The translations under genes and the position numbers were made by a program. The notes beneath the pieces are model-generated. The model was not told the DNA's origin and made no database searches. It was given only the letters and a program-made list of their open reading frames with translations. Below are positions 21,477 to 39,075 of a stretch of 64,000 nt of DNA, piece after piece. How positions within the stretch are numbered: position 1 is the first letter of the stretch; each line of letters begins with the position of its first letter. This DNA is from Diogma glabrata (Eukaryota; Arthropoda; Insecta; Diptera; Cylindrotomidae), in contig OY856186.1 of assembly GCA_963693315.1 (NCBI GenBank), forward strand, positions 83,521,676 through 83,585,675. Reading direction: 5' to 3'.

Positions 21477-21775
21477 CGAAGAAAAAGATGGTTTGAAAAT
21501 TGTTCATACATTTCTGGTCATGCCTACTGTACAAGTCATTTGTTTTCCTATCTTTAAAAGGGAAAAGGCATGAACGAATAAAGCCCGCCCGGAGAGACTC
21601 TGCCATAAATGTAAATGATAGCCTGAAAGTTTCCAATTGGGGTGACTGAAATATGTTCAATTTTAACTCAACCAAAACATGACTATTGATTGTTGCCAGA
21701 TCAACGACCGAGTTTGCCAAAGATATTTCGATTATTGTGTTTCGATTAAAATGTCGCAAAATTTTGCTGAACTTG
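21477..21775 (+). pseudogene. LINE reverse transcriptase scrap, second half
   Basis: Coding at about 21607-21770 reads NDSLKVSNWGD, a stop, NMFNFNSTKT, a stop, and LLIVARSTTEFAKDI. The S-x-W-G-x-x-N-x-x-x-F-N-x-x-K-T pattern is the thumb region of Jockey/CR1-like reverse transcriptases and should follow the F-A-D-D block that ends at 19487. This supports a LINE that was split by the transposon at 19488-21476. Confidence 0.6.
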
Positions 21776-21784
21776 ACTGAAATT

Positions 21785-22384
21785 GTTTTTTAAAAAGTTC
21801 ATTTAATAATAAAATATTTGATATTTAACATAAAAAAAAAATCTGCATCTAAAAATCGCCATTTTTATAATTTTCCTTCAGACCAAAAAAAACTGATTCC
21901 CGACAGTCATATGCACAACGAATTTTATTTCTAAAACAAAAAATGATGCTAGTCCTAAACTTTCACAAGTTGTTAGATATAAAATAAGCTTCAATTTTGT
22001 TTAAAAAAAAAAAAAAAAAAAGGCTATGCCATCTTTTTTTCAATTACACCGTTTTTGTCTTATGTTACACCGTTAAAAATTATTTCAAAAAATTAACAGT
22101 GTACATTTTTAAAAACTTTGTTTTAATACCTATTCAACGACATATCATTTATGAAAATCGATTCAGTAGTTTTTCTACAATCGCTCGTCAAAATGCACTC
22201 ACATCACAAAATAACAAAAAATTGAGGGGCACCCTGTGAAGACCCCTGGTCGAAAAAAAAAATTCTAAGAGAACATGTATTTTTTATTTATGAAAGACTA
22301 TCTATAAACAAAAAATAATCAAAATTAAAAGGGGTCAAGTCAAAATTTCCCAAAAATTTGCTGAACTTGCGTGAAATTGCTCAA
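21785..22384. repeat. Right inverted end of the second composite
   Basis: Reverse complement of 17588-18185. A truncated repeat of its own terminal phrase (TTTTGCTGAACTTGACTGAAATTG) lies just inside at 21760-21783, so the end was partly duplicated or two copies abut here. Confidence 0.8.
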
Positions 22385-22617
22385 TTGCGAAATCCGAAAT
22401 TCGACGTCCACGCCCTGCTGCCTGGTTAATGCTGACAGAATTAGGTTGGTGTACCGGAGACAAGCAGGGTAAAACTGCTTAGTCAATCATGGTACATCAT
22501 GGCGAATTGGCGCCTTAAAACCAATGCGACTCAAGCGTCTGTTCTCCATGTTAGGGGCGGCTTGAAGCGGGCGTCTGTCTTGGATCAAGCGGCTCGCTAT
22601 ATAAACGTGTCAAAAGG

Positions 22618-23097
22618 TTGTTTCTGGTAACCTTAAGATGCAGAACGGACCCATTCACGACAATTTGGGTTGGGCCTAAGGTTAACACCCTAACCCAGGA
22701 AAAAAAATTATTTGTTAAATTTGGAAATCAGAAAAGAAAAACAGACCCGGACAAAAACAGAATTTTACCTGGACGTGAAAAAGGACCAGACTACCGAATC
22801 GGAACGTGGAACGTGCGCATCCTGAGCGCTCCTGATGCTCTTATAAGTCTAGAAACAGAGGCTGAGAGGTATGGGATGGATATCATAGCTCTGCAAGAAA
22901 TTAGACAGCCAATAATAGGAAAACAAGATTTGGATAGTCACTCTCTATACTGTAGTGGTCATCCTTCTCGAAGAGAATTTGGAACTGGCTTTCTTGTTGG
23001 TGCACGCAGACAAGAAGCCGTGATGAAATTCATCCCGGTCAGTGAGAGGATTTGCTACCTACGTGTACGTGGTACATATAACATAATCAAAAAATAA
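22618..23097 (+). pseudogene. RTE-like LINE endonuclease, N-terminal part
   Basis: An apurinic-endonuclease-like fold is indicated by RIGTWNVRILSAPDA, then DIIALQEIRQP with the catalytic glutamate, then SRREFGTGFLVG and RICYLRVRGTYN. The frame stops soon after NIIKK. The stretch that normally holds the Y-A-P motif is missing, because the next recognisable block (FYIALEEVMKQ) begins in another frame about 12 bases later. The start is not certain: coding similarity begins around 22795, and a promoter-proximal part may be untranslated. The protein would nick target DNA to prime reverse transcription. Confidence 0.8.
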
Positions 23098-23126
23098 TTA
23101 ATTTCTACATAGCACTGGAAGAGGTT

Positions 23127-24320
23127 ATGAAACAAACACAAACACGCGACTTCACTATGGTTCTTGGTGACTTTAATGGACAGGTTGGAAGAGATATCTC
23201 TTATGGAAATGTGGTGGGCCCCAACAGTCTGCATTTGAATTCGAATGATAATGGTGAGAGAATGACTGAGTTTGCATTATCAAATAATTTGAAAATTGCC
23301 AGTACTTTCTTTCCGCACCGATCGATTCATAAGCAGACATGGGTCTCACCGAATGGAAACACTCGAAATCAAATTGATCACGTGCTAGTTACAGCACGTT
23401 TCTTTTCGAGTGTTCTGGATGTGCGATCCTTTAGAGGTGCATACATTGGAAGTGACCACTTTCTTGTATGTGTTAAAATAAGGTTCCACTTCCCAAACCC
23501 AAGCATTTCGAAATTCAATCAACGGAAACGATTTAACATCTCATCACTAAAGAATGCAGAAACAGAAAAGAAATATCAAAACCATATTGCCGAAACATTG
23601 GAGAAATCAGAAACCATTAATGGAGACGTCGATAAGTCATGGTATTTGCTCAAAGATGCTGTTTTAAGCGCTGCTGAGGGAATACTTGGACGACCACAAA
23701 ACCACTCCCAGAAGCCATGGATGGATCAAGCATGTCTTGACGCTATTCAATACAAAAGAGATTGCTATCTGAAATGTCTGCAAGGACGCAACACCAGGTC
23801 CACGAAGGAGAACTATAAACTGGCAAGACAAACCGTTACAAAGCTATGTAGACGAACGAAGAGAGAATGGTGGAAGAGAAAGTGTGAGGAGATTGAAAGC
23901 TTCAATAAGGAACATCAATCGCGTAACTTCTTTCAACAGGTTAAAACCTTAAAGAAGGGCCCTCAAACTAGATCGACTGCTATTCAAAACGAAGATGGGG
24001 AGCTACAAGTAGACCTTAAAAATATTTTTGATACTTGGGCCGCTTATTTTGAGAATCTTCTCAACTTAAGTGACCAGCAACAAGTCGGGCGACGAGCAAA
24101 GCTTATTCGTGCGTCAAAGGTACATGTAGACGAACCCACCAGAGAGGAATTCGATGCGGCGCTGTCAAAATTAAAATGCAATAAAGCACCTGGTATCGAC
24201 GATATAACATCCGAAATGATTGTACATGGTGGTGAAACTCTATCCTCAAGATTGTTTGAACTTGTTCAAATGATAGGGAGGACTGAAGCCATCCACAGGA
24301 CTGGAACACAGCTATGCTGA
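23127..24320 (+). pseudogene. RTE-like LINE endonuclease C-terminus and RT entry
   Basis: Continues with MVLGDFNGQVG, NQIDHVLV and GSDHFLVCV, the D-F-N, D-H and S-D-H active-site blocks of the endonuclease, all intact. The linker to the reverse transcriptase follows (SKLKCNKAPGIDDITSEMI, RT block 1). The frame runs off after GRTEAIHRTGTQ because one C is missing near 24294; the true continuation, WNTAM and onward, is in the frame of the next segment. Confidence 0.85.
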
Positions 24321-25657
24321 CACCAATCCATAAAAAAGGTAATCGCCTACAATGTGCAAACTACAGAGGAATCGCTCTACTCTGCACAGCATATAAGATC
24401 TTTTCTTACATTTTGCTATCCAAAATCAATCCTTTTGCTGAACAACTGTTTGGAGAATATCAGTGTGGTTTCCGGCGGGGCCGAGATACCACCGATGCAC
24501 TTTTCTCGATAAGGATGATTTTGGAAAAGTGCCGAGAGTTCAACATACCAGTGCACCAACTCTTCATTGATTTCAGGCAGGCCTACGACTCTCTCGAACG
24601 AGAGACTCTATGGTCTGCTCTGGTGTCAATGGGAATTCTTGGTAAACTGGTATCACTATGCAAAATGACAGTACAGAACTGTCAGTGCTGTGTACGAGTA
24701 GAGAACGAAATATCAAGGTTTTTTAAAGTCGACTCCGGGTTAAGACAAGGTGATGCTATCTCTCCTATACTTTTTAATTTAGCCTTGGAATATGTGTGCC
24801 GTCAAAAGAAACTACTGACTAACAACAATATCTTGTCAATAAACTCAGTACAGATGATTGCATACGCTGATGATGTTGTCATCCTCGGCCGAAGTGAAGC
24901 TGTTATGAGTGAGACTTTTAAGTCGCTTGAGAGTGGAGCTAGAAAAATTGGTCTTCAAATTAACTACAATAAAGCCAAACATATGAATGTTTCAAGAGAG
25001 TCTGAGAAGAAAGATTTGATGTGCGGCGACGAACGAATTGAGGGAGTTGAATCTTTTAAATATTTGGGATCAATGCTTGACTCAAACAACAGCATACTTA
25101 CAGATATAAAAGCTCGAATCGCTGCAGGTAATCAAACTTTCTACTCAACCAAACCTCTCCTTGGATCTCCGTATGTATCAATTAACACCAAGCTCAAGTT
25201 ATACAAGACATTGATTAGACCGGTTGTGATGTATGGGTCACAAACGTGGACCCTTACACAAAATGACGAATCGCATTTATCTGTATTTGAGCGTAAGATC
25301 CTACGCTACATTTTTGGTCCACTTAAGACAGACGATGGAGAGTATAGAACTCGATATAACTTTGAGATCAGAGACCTTCTTGAGGGACCTGATATAATAG
25401 GTTGTATCCGTTCTAATAGGATTGCTTGGTTTGGGCATGTTCTACGAGCCGATTCACAATCTGGAATGATTAGAAAAATTTACGTTAGTACCCTAGGGAG
25501 TGGGCGACCGCGAGGTAGACCACGACTACAATGGGAGACTGACGTAATAAACGACCTTAAAAAAATCGGCTGCCATGGTAATTATGTCGCTTTTGCGAAT
25601 GACCGTGGTGAATATTCGAAGCTGATTAGCCTGGCAACGCTCCTACATGAAGCATGA
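24314..25657 (+). pseudogene. RTE-like LINE reverse transcriptase and C-terminus
   Basis: Reads LTPIHKKGNRLQCANYRGI, FGEYQCGFRRGRDTTDA, LFIDFRQAYDSL, GLRQGDAISPILFN and MIAYADDVVILG, which are consecutive reverse transcriptase blocks with the FIDF and YADD aspartates intact. The tail includes KYLGSMLDSN, IRPVVMYGSQTW and RGRPRLQWETDV, as expected for RTE/BovB-like elements. Its only visible fault is the upstream frame break, so on its own it is a complete catalytic region. The stop lies 18 bases before the A-run. Confidence 0.9.
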
Positions 25658-25664
25658 ACGCCGT

Positions 25665-31165
<5,501 letters not shown>

Positions 31166-31166
<1 letters not shown>

Positions 31167-31188
31167 TATATATATATATACATATATA
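31166..31188. repeat. Short (TA)n tract
   Basis: About 22 bases of TA with one C, between foldback C and the left LTR of the gypsy element. Confidence 0.9.
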
Positions 31189-31405
31189 TGTGGAAGATTG
31201 TGTCTGGATTTATCCAATTCAGCTTCTTTAGATATATTTTTGCAACAAAACAACAACTTCGACTTGTTTTTACTTCAAATTTTATTTACACAATAATCAA
31301 TTATTAAGTTGTAATTTTGATTTATATATACATTAAATGAAAACTGGTTATGATGCGAGCGGGTTTTTGTTTTATATTAGGGGAATTTTAAAAGTTGTTC
31401 CCACA
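31189..31405 (-). repeat. 3' LTR of the deleted gypsy element
   Basis: Runs from TGTGGAAGATTG to GTTCCCACA and matches 35583-35799. Here the inner end reads CCCACA. Confidence 0.9.
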
Positions 31406-31614
31406 TTCGGCCATCCTGTGGTTCTTCGTCCCGGAGAACCCTTAACGTCTTGAATGCGTCTTTTAACAATCGTCTTTGAATCATCTTACTATTACTCGTC
31501 TTATTATTTCTTTGAGTAGGCTAGCGTCTTTCATCTACTCTCATCTTATAGTCTTTCTAGTTTTGGCTACATTACCCTCCAGCTGCATACCCCGTTGTAA
31601 AATATAGTTTTTTC
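31406..31614. other. Untranslated 3' region of the deleted gypsy element
   Basis: About 200 bases lie between the integrase stop and the LTR. No clear polypurine tract was seen next to the LTR. Confidence 0.5.
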
Positions 31615-32198
31615 TTAATCCTCTTCTGACTCATCACTCGTAATATTCGAGTTAATCTGCTTCCAAGGCTTCATAAAGTCCACACTGGTGGATGTAATTT
31701 TTGGACCAGTGTGTTCACCAATTTTTTCCACCTTATATCGTTCGTTTGGTCCAATCTCTATTACCTTATAGGGACCCAAGAACTTTGGATAAAGCTTGAT
31801 CCCTGTCCCAAACTGAGTGCGCTTTATGGCAACTAGATCGTTGATTTTATAAACTGTTGCCTTCTTTCGATGCTTGTTGTAATTCCTTTTATTCTCTTCT
31901 TGAACGTTTAGTATTTGTGCCTTTGCTTCTTGACGTATGACATCTCGCTCCCCATCAAAACAATTTAGAAGTTCTCCTGCTATTATTTCTGCCATATTTG
32001 TATTTTATACGGAGATCGATTTATGCTTCTTTGGTAGGTACAATTCATAAATCGTTGAAGATCGTTGGTGTATTTATACCAATTTTCGGGACATGATATT
32101 GACAATTTTGTAAGTGCTGCGATAATAATTGTGTTGACCCTTTCTATTTGTCCATTACCTTGCGGTACGCCAGTTGTTACCAATGTGTGTTGAATCAT
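31615..32198 (-). pseudogene. Gypsy integrase core end and C-terminus, frameshifted
   Basis: The segment 32198-31983 reads VTTGVPQGNGQIERVN with the third catalytic acid (E of QIERVN) and then NCTYQRSINRSPYKI. The frame changes near 31990, and 31995-31615 continues with EIIAGELLNCF and the C-terminal block KFLGPYKVIEI, the GPY-type chromatin-contact motif. The final residues are acidic (DESEED). The upstream zinc finger and the first catalytic aspartate are gone. Confidence 0.8.
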
Positions 32199-33775
32199 CT
32201 GTTCCTTGCAATATTCTTCAAAAGCTGAGGATGTAAACGCTGTTCCTCTATCAGAGATAATTTGATTTGGATTGCCAAAACTTCCAACTCATAACTACAG
32301 TATCGTTCTTCTGCTGGTGACATCTTCTTGCTGTAGTAGTATACTGGATGCCATTTCCCGTCTTCATCGTCTTTCTGCATTAAAATAGCTCCAAATCCTA
32401 GCTTAGACCCATCATTGTGTAGCCCTGTTGGTGCTGATGGTCTAAATATACTCAATACAGGTTTATCAGATAAAATTTGTTTCATAACTAAGAAGGCTCG
32501 TCTTTCTTCTTCTTGAAATCTGAACTTGGCATCTTTTTTTAATAAGTTTGTAAGCGGTTTAGCTATTACAGAATAATCTGGTACAAATTTTCGAAAGTAC
32601 CCAGAAAGACCTAAAAAACTTTGTAATTTTTTAACGGAATTTGGTTCGGGAAAATTTATAACAGCATTGGTTTTTAATGTAGAAGGACGGATTTGACCTT
32701 CATAAATTTCATATCCCAGAAACTCTTTTTCTCTAAATACAAATTTACACTTTTTCCACTTAAATTTCAGTCCATATTCACTAGCGACGTCAAAAATCTT
32801 CTGTAGCAAGGCTATATTTTCTTCTTCGTTCTGAGATGGAATAATGATGTCATCCATGTAGATAATGACTAGACCTTTAATTAAAAAATCTTTGAAAATA
32901 AAATTAACATATCTTTGGAATACAGCAGGTGATTTGCATAGTCCAAATGCAACTTTTTTAAATTCGAAATGACCCAATGGCGTATATTTTCGACTATCCT
33001 TGTCTACAGGTACATGGAAAAAGCCGTTCTCTAGATCTAATGTAGTGAATATCCTTGCTTCATGTAAAGCATAAATTGAATCCTCAATAAGCGGTAGTGG
33101 ATATCTATCCATTACAATTTCCTTATTCAATTTTCTATGGTCTATGCAAATACGTTTGCTCTTGTCCTTCTTGTTGACTATTACTATAGGACTTGCGTAT
33201 TCTGAAGCGCTAGGTGCTATAATATCCTGATCAAGCCATGTAGTTAGGTGAGTTTGAACTTCTTTCTTTTCACTTTCCGATAATCGACGTGGGGGTTGCC
33301 AGATTGGAATCTCGCTTTTCAAAATTATTCTCATGGTAACAGGAGAATCCTTTATTTTATTAGGTTTGTATTTAGCTATTAAACTTTCTAATTCATTTCT
33401 AAAATTTTCACATCCTACCGATATGCTATCTTCTGTAGTTAGGACGTTACAAAATGGCAAATCGTCTTCAGCGGTGAGTCTTTGCACACTAATGCCATTT
33501 TTTCTTAATGCGATTTGTGTACCTTCTAAAATGTCAGTACCCAATATGCATTCATTTTCAATCATTCCCTTTGGTACAACATAAATTACTCCTGTGAGTT
33601 CATCTTCATCGAAACAAACTTTAGTATTAAAAAACCCGATTGTTTCAATTCTTGTTTCTCCAATACCACGAATTGTTATTTTTCTTTTGACTATGGAAGG
33701 TGATCCAATTTTTATGTATGCAATCTCATTGATTAAACTTAAATCACTGCCTGTGTCTATCAAAGCATCCACCAT
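32195..33775 (-). pseudogene. pol: Gypsy protease, reverse transcriptase and cut-off RNase H
   Basis: Begins within the protease: ALIDTGSDLSLI has the active-site D-T-G. The reverse transcriptase is complete by eye (VNKKDKSKRICIDHRKLN, TLDLENGFFHVPV, FGLCKSPAVFQ, IIYMDDIIIPS with the catalytic YMDD). RNase H starts with LHNDGSKLGFGAILMQ and reaches RYCSYELEVLA, then the frame leaves the family. In another frame the very next codons read NPNQIISDRGTAFTSSAF, the region of the second integrase aspartate. So the end of RNase H, the integrase zinc finger and the first aspartate are deleted. The upstream zinc-knuckle region (33776-34040) is in the same frame. Confidence 0.85.
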
Positions 33776-34815
33776 GTGTTCACCAATCTTAACAATTTTA
33801 TGGTTGTATCGAACACAAGAAATATCATCAGAGCTAGCTACTTTGGACTCATTTTGTGCTGGCTTGTTTGAAGGAGAACTCGTTTTCGGACAATCTGGAG
33901 CTTTGTGTCCATATTCAAAGCATTTAAAACATTTTGGACCTTGATTCCGTTTATAACAGGTTCTAGATTGATGACCGTATGATCCACAATTAAAGCAATT
34001 ACCACCATTCCGTTTGTTAGAAAAATGCTTTCTCGAACTATTTATGCTGCCAAAATTTTTTTTATTATCTCCTGGTTAGACTTAAATTGTTCATATAATT
34101 CTAATTTACTCTTAAAGTCTACAAGAGTATTTGCTCCATACAAAAGTATCTTATTCGATTCGTTGTCCTCTATCCCATCTATAGTATACTGAATAATAGC
34201 CCTTACTTCTAGTTTCCCCATAGCTCCTAGCTCTTTCATAGCAAATAAATAATCTCGAAATGATTCCGTCGCAAGTTTTTTACGTAACGTCATTTTTTTG
34301 TGGATATCTGCGCTTGTTACTGTTACCGAAAACTCTTCTAGTAAATAATCTTTTAATTTTTCCCAAGAATCTATAAATGTACCGCATCTTAAAGATAATT
34401 TGGCAGAACCCGTTAAACATTGCTTTGCATAAACCAGCTTTTGTAAAGGCTCTAGCCTGAAAATTAATGACATATTTTCAAATTCCTCGACCCATGTTTC
34501 TATTTTGTATGAACCCATACCGTCAAATTCTGGGATTGAGCCGAAAATGTCACGATACTGTACATTATAATTATTCGTTTCTGTTTTATTAGCCATGGCC
34601 TCCAATAATTTTACATTTGCTACTTTTAAAGTTTCTACTTCTAGCCTAATTTCACCCAACTGTTTCTTTAAATCATGAATTACATTTGTCTCCTCTATTC
34701 TTGAATTTTCTAAAGCTGAGACTCTACGTAAACTAATTTCAAACTTTCTTAAAAACTCATCATCGTTGTTGTTGTTGCTTATACTCGCACTTCCGTAATC
34801 TTCTTCTTCGTTCAT
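33776..34815 (-). pseudogene. gag: Gypsy Gag, split by a frame change at an A run
   Basis: Gag starts at 34815 (MNEEEDYGSAS), has a coiled-coil heptad region at residues about 25-75, then the Gag core (SIPEFDGMGSYKIETWVEEF, CLTGSAKLSLRCG). It stops at 34042 in its own frame, but two zinc knuckles (CFNCGSYGHQSRTC and CFKCFEYGHKAPDC) follow in the -1 frame. The switch can occur at the eight-A run 34063-34056, where A AAA AAA permits a -1 slip. It is therefore either a programmed frameshift or a one-base change in the run. Both knuckles keep C-C-H-C. The element uses a slightly unusual tRNA-Pro-like primer site just upstream. Confidence 0.8.
34056..34063 (-). promoter_or_regulatory. Possible -1 frameshift site (A run) in the deleted gypsy
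   Basis: Eight consecutive A on the minus strand allow A AAA AAA slippage from the gag frame into the frame of the zinc knuckles and pol. The gag stop follows five codons later. An accidental indel in the run would look the same. Confidence 0.4.
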
Positions 34816-35563
34816 CTTTTATAACAAGTATAATCATGAACTAAATTAAAAAACAATTTATTTTAACACAATGCAATTTATTATCAATTGGTCAAGGACA
34901 CAGACACAAATTGTTTTTTTATTGATTAACAAAATAAATCCGTATTTTTCTCTTATAAACATATCCAGCTGATTACAAGTTATTACCTCTTATTATCAAA
35001 AATTATAGTAGCAATTTCGTAATTATAAAAACGTATATTTTAATTATATTATGATCACAACTATCACACCATTTAATTAATAACAAATTTTTTTTTAGAT
35101 TATTACAGTTAAAACAATTATATTATATTCAATTGGATATTTTGGATCTAAAAGTGGTTTGGAAAAACTTTCATCCGTTTGTATAGTCCGTTACACATAA
35201 CTGTATTAAGAGATTAACTTTTAGTTTTTCAGCTTCGTCTTTTTTCACTATAAGTTTAAATCACTAAGTTTCTGTTCCAATCTATTTTTTAAAAGGCTTT
35301 ACGTTTTCTTTAAAATAAGAAAAATTCGTCACAAACTGGTACAATCTATTTTTTAAAAGGGTTTACGTTTTCTTTAAAATAAGAAAAATTCGTCACCCAT
35401 CAACTGGTACAAATACGTAACAATTTTGATCATAGTATTTAAACAAAACGGTAATTCAATTATACGACGGGATTTATGTACATTTTTATTAATTAAAAAG
35501 AAAACACATTATTCATAAAAAATTAATTTTCTACTTAGCTCTTTTGGGTGGTTAATTTTTCGG
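34816..35563. other. Leader between primer site and gag of the deleted gypsy
   Basis: About 750 bases without coding. A near-duplicate of about 60 bases occurs within it: TCTATTTTTTAAAAGG...CTTTACGTTTTCTTTAAAATAAG at 35281 and again at 35344. The rest is AT-rich. Confidence 0.5.
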
Positions 35564-35581
35564 ATTCCGGTTGAGCCCCCA
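35564..35581 (-). promoter_or_regulatory. Primer binding site of the deleted gypsy, tRNA-Pro-like
   Basis: On the minus strand TGGGGGCTCAACCGGAAT starts one base inside the LTR. It shares TGGGGGCTC and CCGG with the classical tRNA-Pro site but differs in the middle, so either the site has drifted or a variant tRNA is used. Confidence 0.6.
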
Positions 35582-35582
35582 T

Positions 35583-37298
<1,716 letters not shown>

Positions 37299-37498
37299 NN
37301 NNNNNNNNNNNNNNNNNNNNNNNNNNNNNNNNNNNNNNNNNNNNNNNNNNNNNNNNNNNNNNNNNNNNNNNNNNNNNNNNNNNNNNNNNNNNNNNNNNNN
37401 NNNNNNNNNNNNNNNNNNNNNNNNNNNNNNNNNNNNNNNNNNNNNNNNNNNNNNNNNNNNNNNNNNNNNNNNNNNNNNNNNNNNNNNNNNNNNNNNNN
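37299..37498. other. Assembly gap (200 N)
   Basis: Exactly 200 undetermined bases, a conventional placeholder length. The true distance and content are unknown. Confidence 0.99.
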
Positions 37499-37616
37499 TT
37501 CATATGATGAGAAATATTTCTATTTAGTCAACATTCTAGAGTCGTCATTCATTCAAGTCACAAGTATTGAGCCATTATTGGTTGTTGCCCATCAATGCGA
37601 AACTAATATCTGACTA

Positions 37617-38126
37617 ATACTACGTTCATATTACGATGAAATCAAGCTCGAAATCACCCAAAATTAAAGATTTCAAAAAACTGTTCACATTATCATTAAC
37701 ATGATTAAGATTGAAATCTATTTGCACATATTCCAAATCTGTGAAAAAAATTTTAATTTCAGCTATGTTAAAGATATCCAAATAGATTTGTCTGTTTTTT
37801 TTTTACTTTTTTTTGAGTCCAAACCTCCATCTAAAGAAAAATTTTTTTGTATGATTCAAAACTTTATTGAAATTTTGCAATAGCCATCTTTTTATTTGAA
37901 TTCAAAACAAAATATTTGATTTATTAAATGTCACTTTTGAAGTAGGGCTGTATTTTTTTTTCGAAAATCAAATATTCAGGGGTGCTTAGCGTGATTTAGA
38001 ATGGATTTGATTTAAATCAACTTTCGACATGATTTTAGTTTTGTATGGAAAAATTAATCAAAACAAGCTGATAATCGAGCTGAAATCAAAAATCGTTTAA
38101 AATCATGGCAATGTGAACGAAGTATT
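37617..38126. mobile_element. Candidate MITE with imperfect TIRs
   Basis: The left end TACTACGTTCATATTACGATG is mirrored, with several differences, by the right end whose reverse complement starts TACTTCGTTCACATTGCCATG; GAAATCAAGCTC and GAGCTGAAATC phrases follow inside. TAA on the left and TTA on the right may relate to a three-base target. A poly(T)-rich centre holds no credible gene; the 60-codon frame at 37701 is not supported. Confidence 0.5.
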
Positions 38127-38289
38127 ACGGTCAATTTATTTATCAAAAAATTATTAGTGTCTGCCGTCCGGCCATCCGTCACAACCAACGAAATCTAGAA
38201 AACCGCTGGAGGGATTTCAAAAATGTTTTTTTTCTTAAAATAGATATATTCTATGGACAGGTCCGAAAGGACGCTGTGTTCGATAACTG

Positions 38290-38720
38290 TACCGGAAGTG
38301 TGTCAAAAAAATCGTCAAGTGTGTCAAAACAAGGAAATTAGCATACTTTTTGCTTAAAAAACGTTCATTTTAAGTGATTACGAGTAGGAACATTGAATTT
38401 GAAAAAATTTTGATGGTATGGATTGGTATGTGAGATCAAAAACTAGATTATTGCATTAGAAGTTTGTCAAAAAAAAAGTTGTCAATTGGATCAAAAGAAA
38501 GATATTTATTTATTTTTTTACCCAATTTTTTGGAAAACAATAAAATTAATTATTTGTATGACATGAAATTTTATTATTATTATTGAGAATTATGACATTT
38601 ATAAGTTTGTCAAAAAAATAATGTCAAGTGTGTCAAAAAAATGATTTTATTTATTTTTGTAAGCCAATTTTTTGGAAAAAAAAATTAGCTGTTTTTATGA
38701 CGTATATGTAATTAAAAATG
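38290..38720. repeat. Degenerate tandem repeats with TGTGTCAAAAAA motif
   Basis: The phrase GTCAAAAAAA...GTCAAGTGTGTCAAAA recurs near 38300, 38465 and 38605. The last two units, with CCAATTTTTTGGAAAA following, are about 145 bases apart. Confidence 0.6.
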
Positions 38721-38739
38721 AAATTGGATATGGAAATTT

Positions 38740-39075
38740 TGGAATATGGAATTTTTGAATTTTAAACTTGTTATAGTTTATGAAATATTTTTGGAATTTG
38801 GAAAAAGGTTTGTATTTATGATTTTGTTATAATTTTTGCTATATTTTTAGAATTTAAAAAAAAATAGAATTTTTGTATTTGTAAATTTTTTATATATTTT
38901 TAGAATTTCGTAAAATGTTTGAATTTTTGAGAATTTTTGGAATATTATTAGAATTTAGAAAAAGTTTAAATATTAAATACAATGATTCTAATTTTTTGGA
39001 ATATTGTGAAAAAAGTTTGATTTTATTTAATTTTTACAGTATTTTTGGAATTTTGAAAGAAATATGAATTTGTGA
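38740..39075. repeat. Degenerate TTTTTGGAATTT-type repeats
   Basis: The phrase ATATTTTTGGAATTT, followed by an A-rich stretch and TTTGAATTT or TTTGTATTT, recurs about every 60-70 bases. Copies are strongly diverged. Confidence 0.5.
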
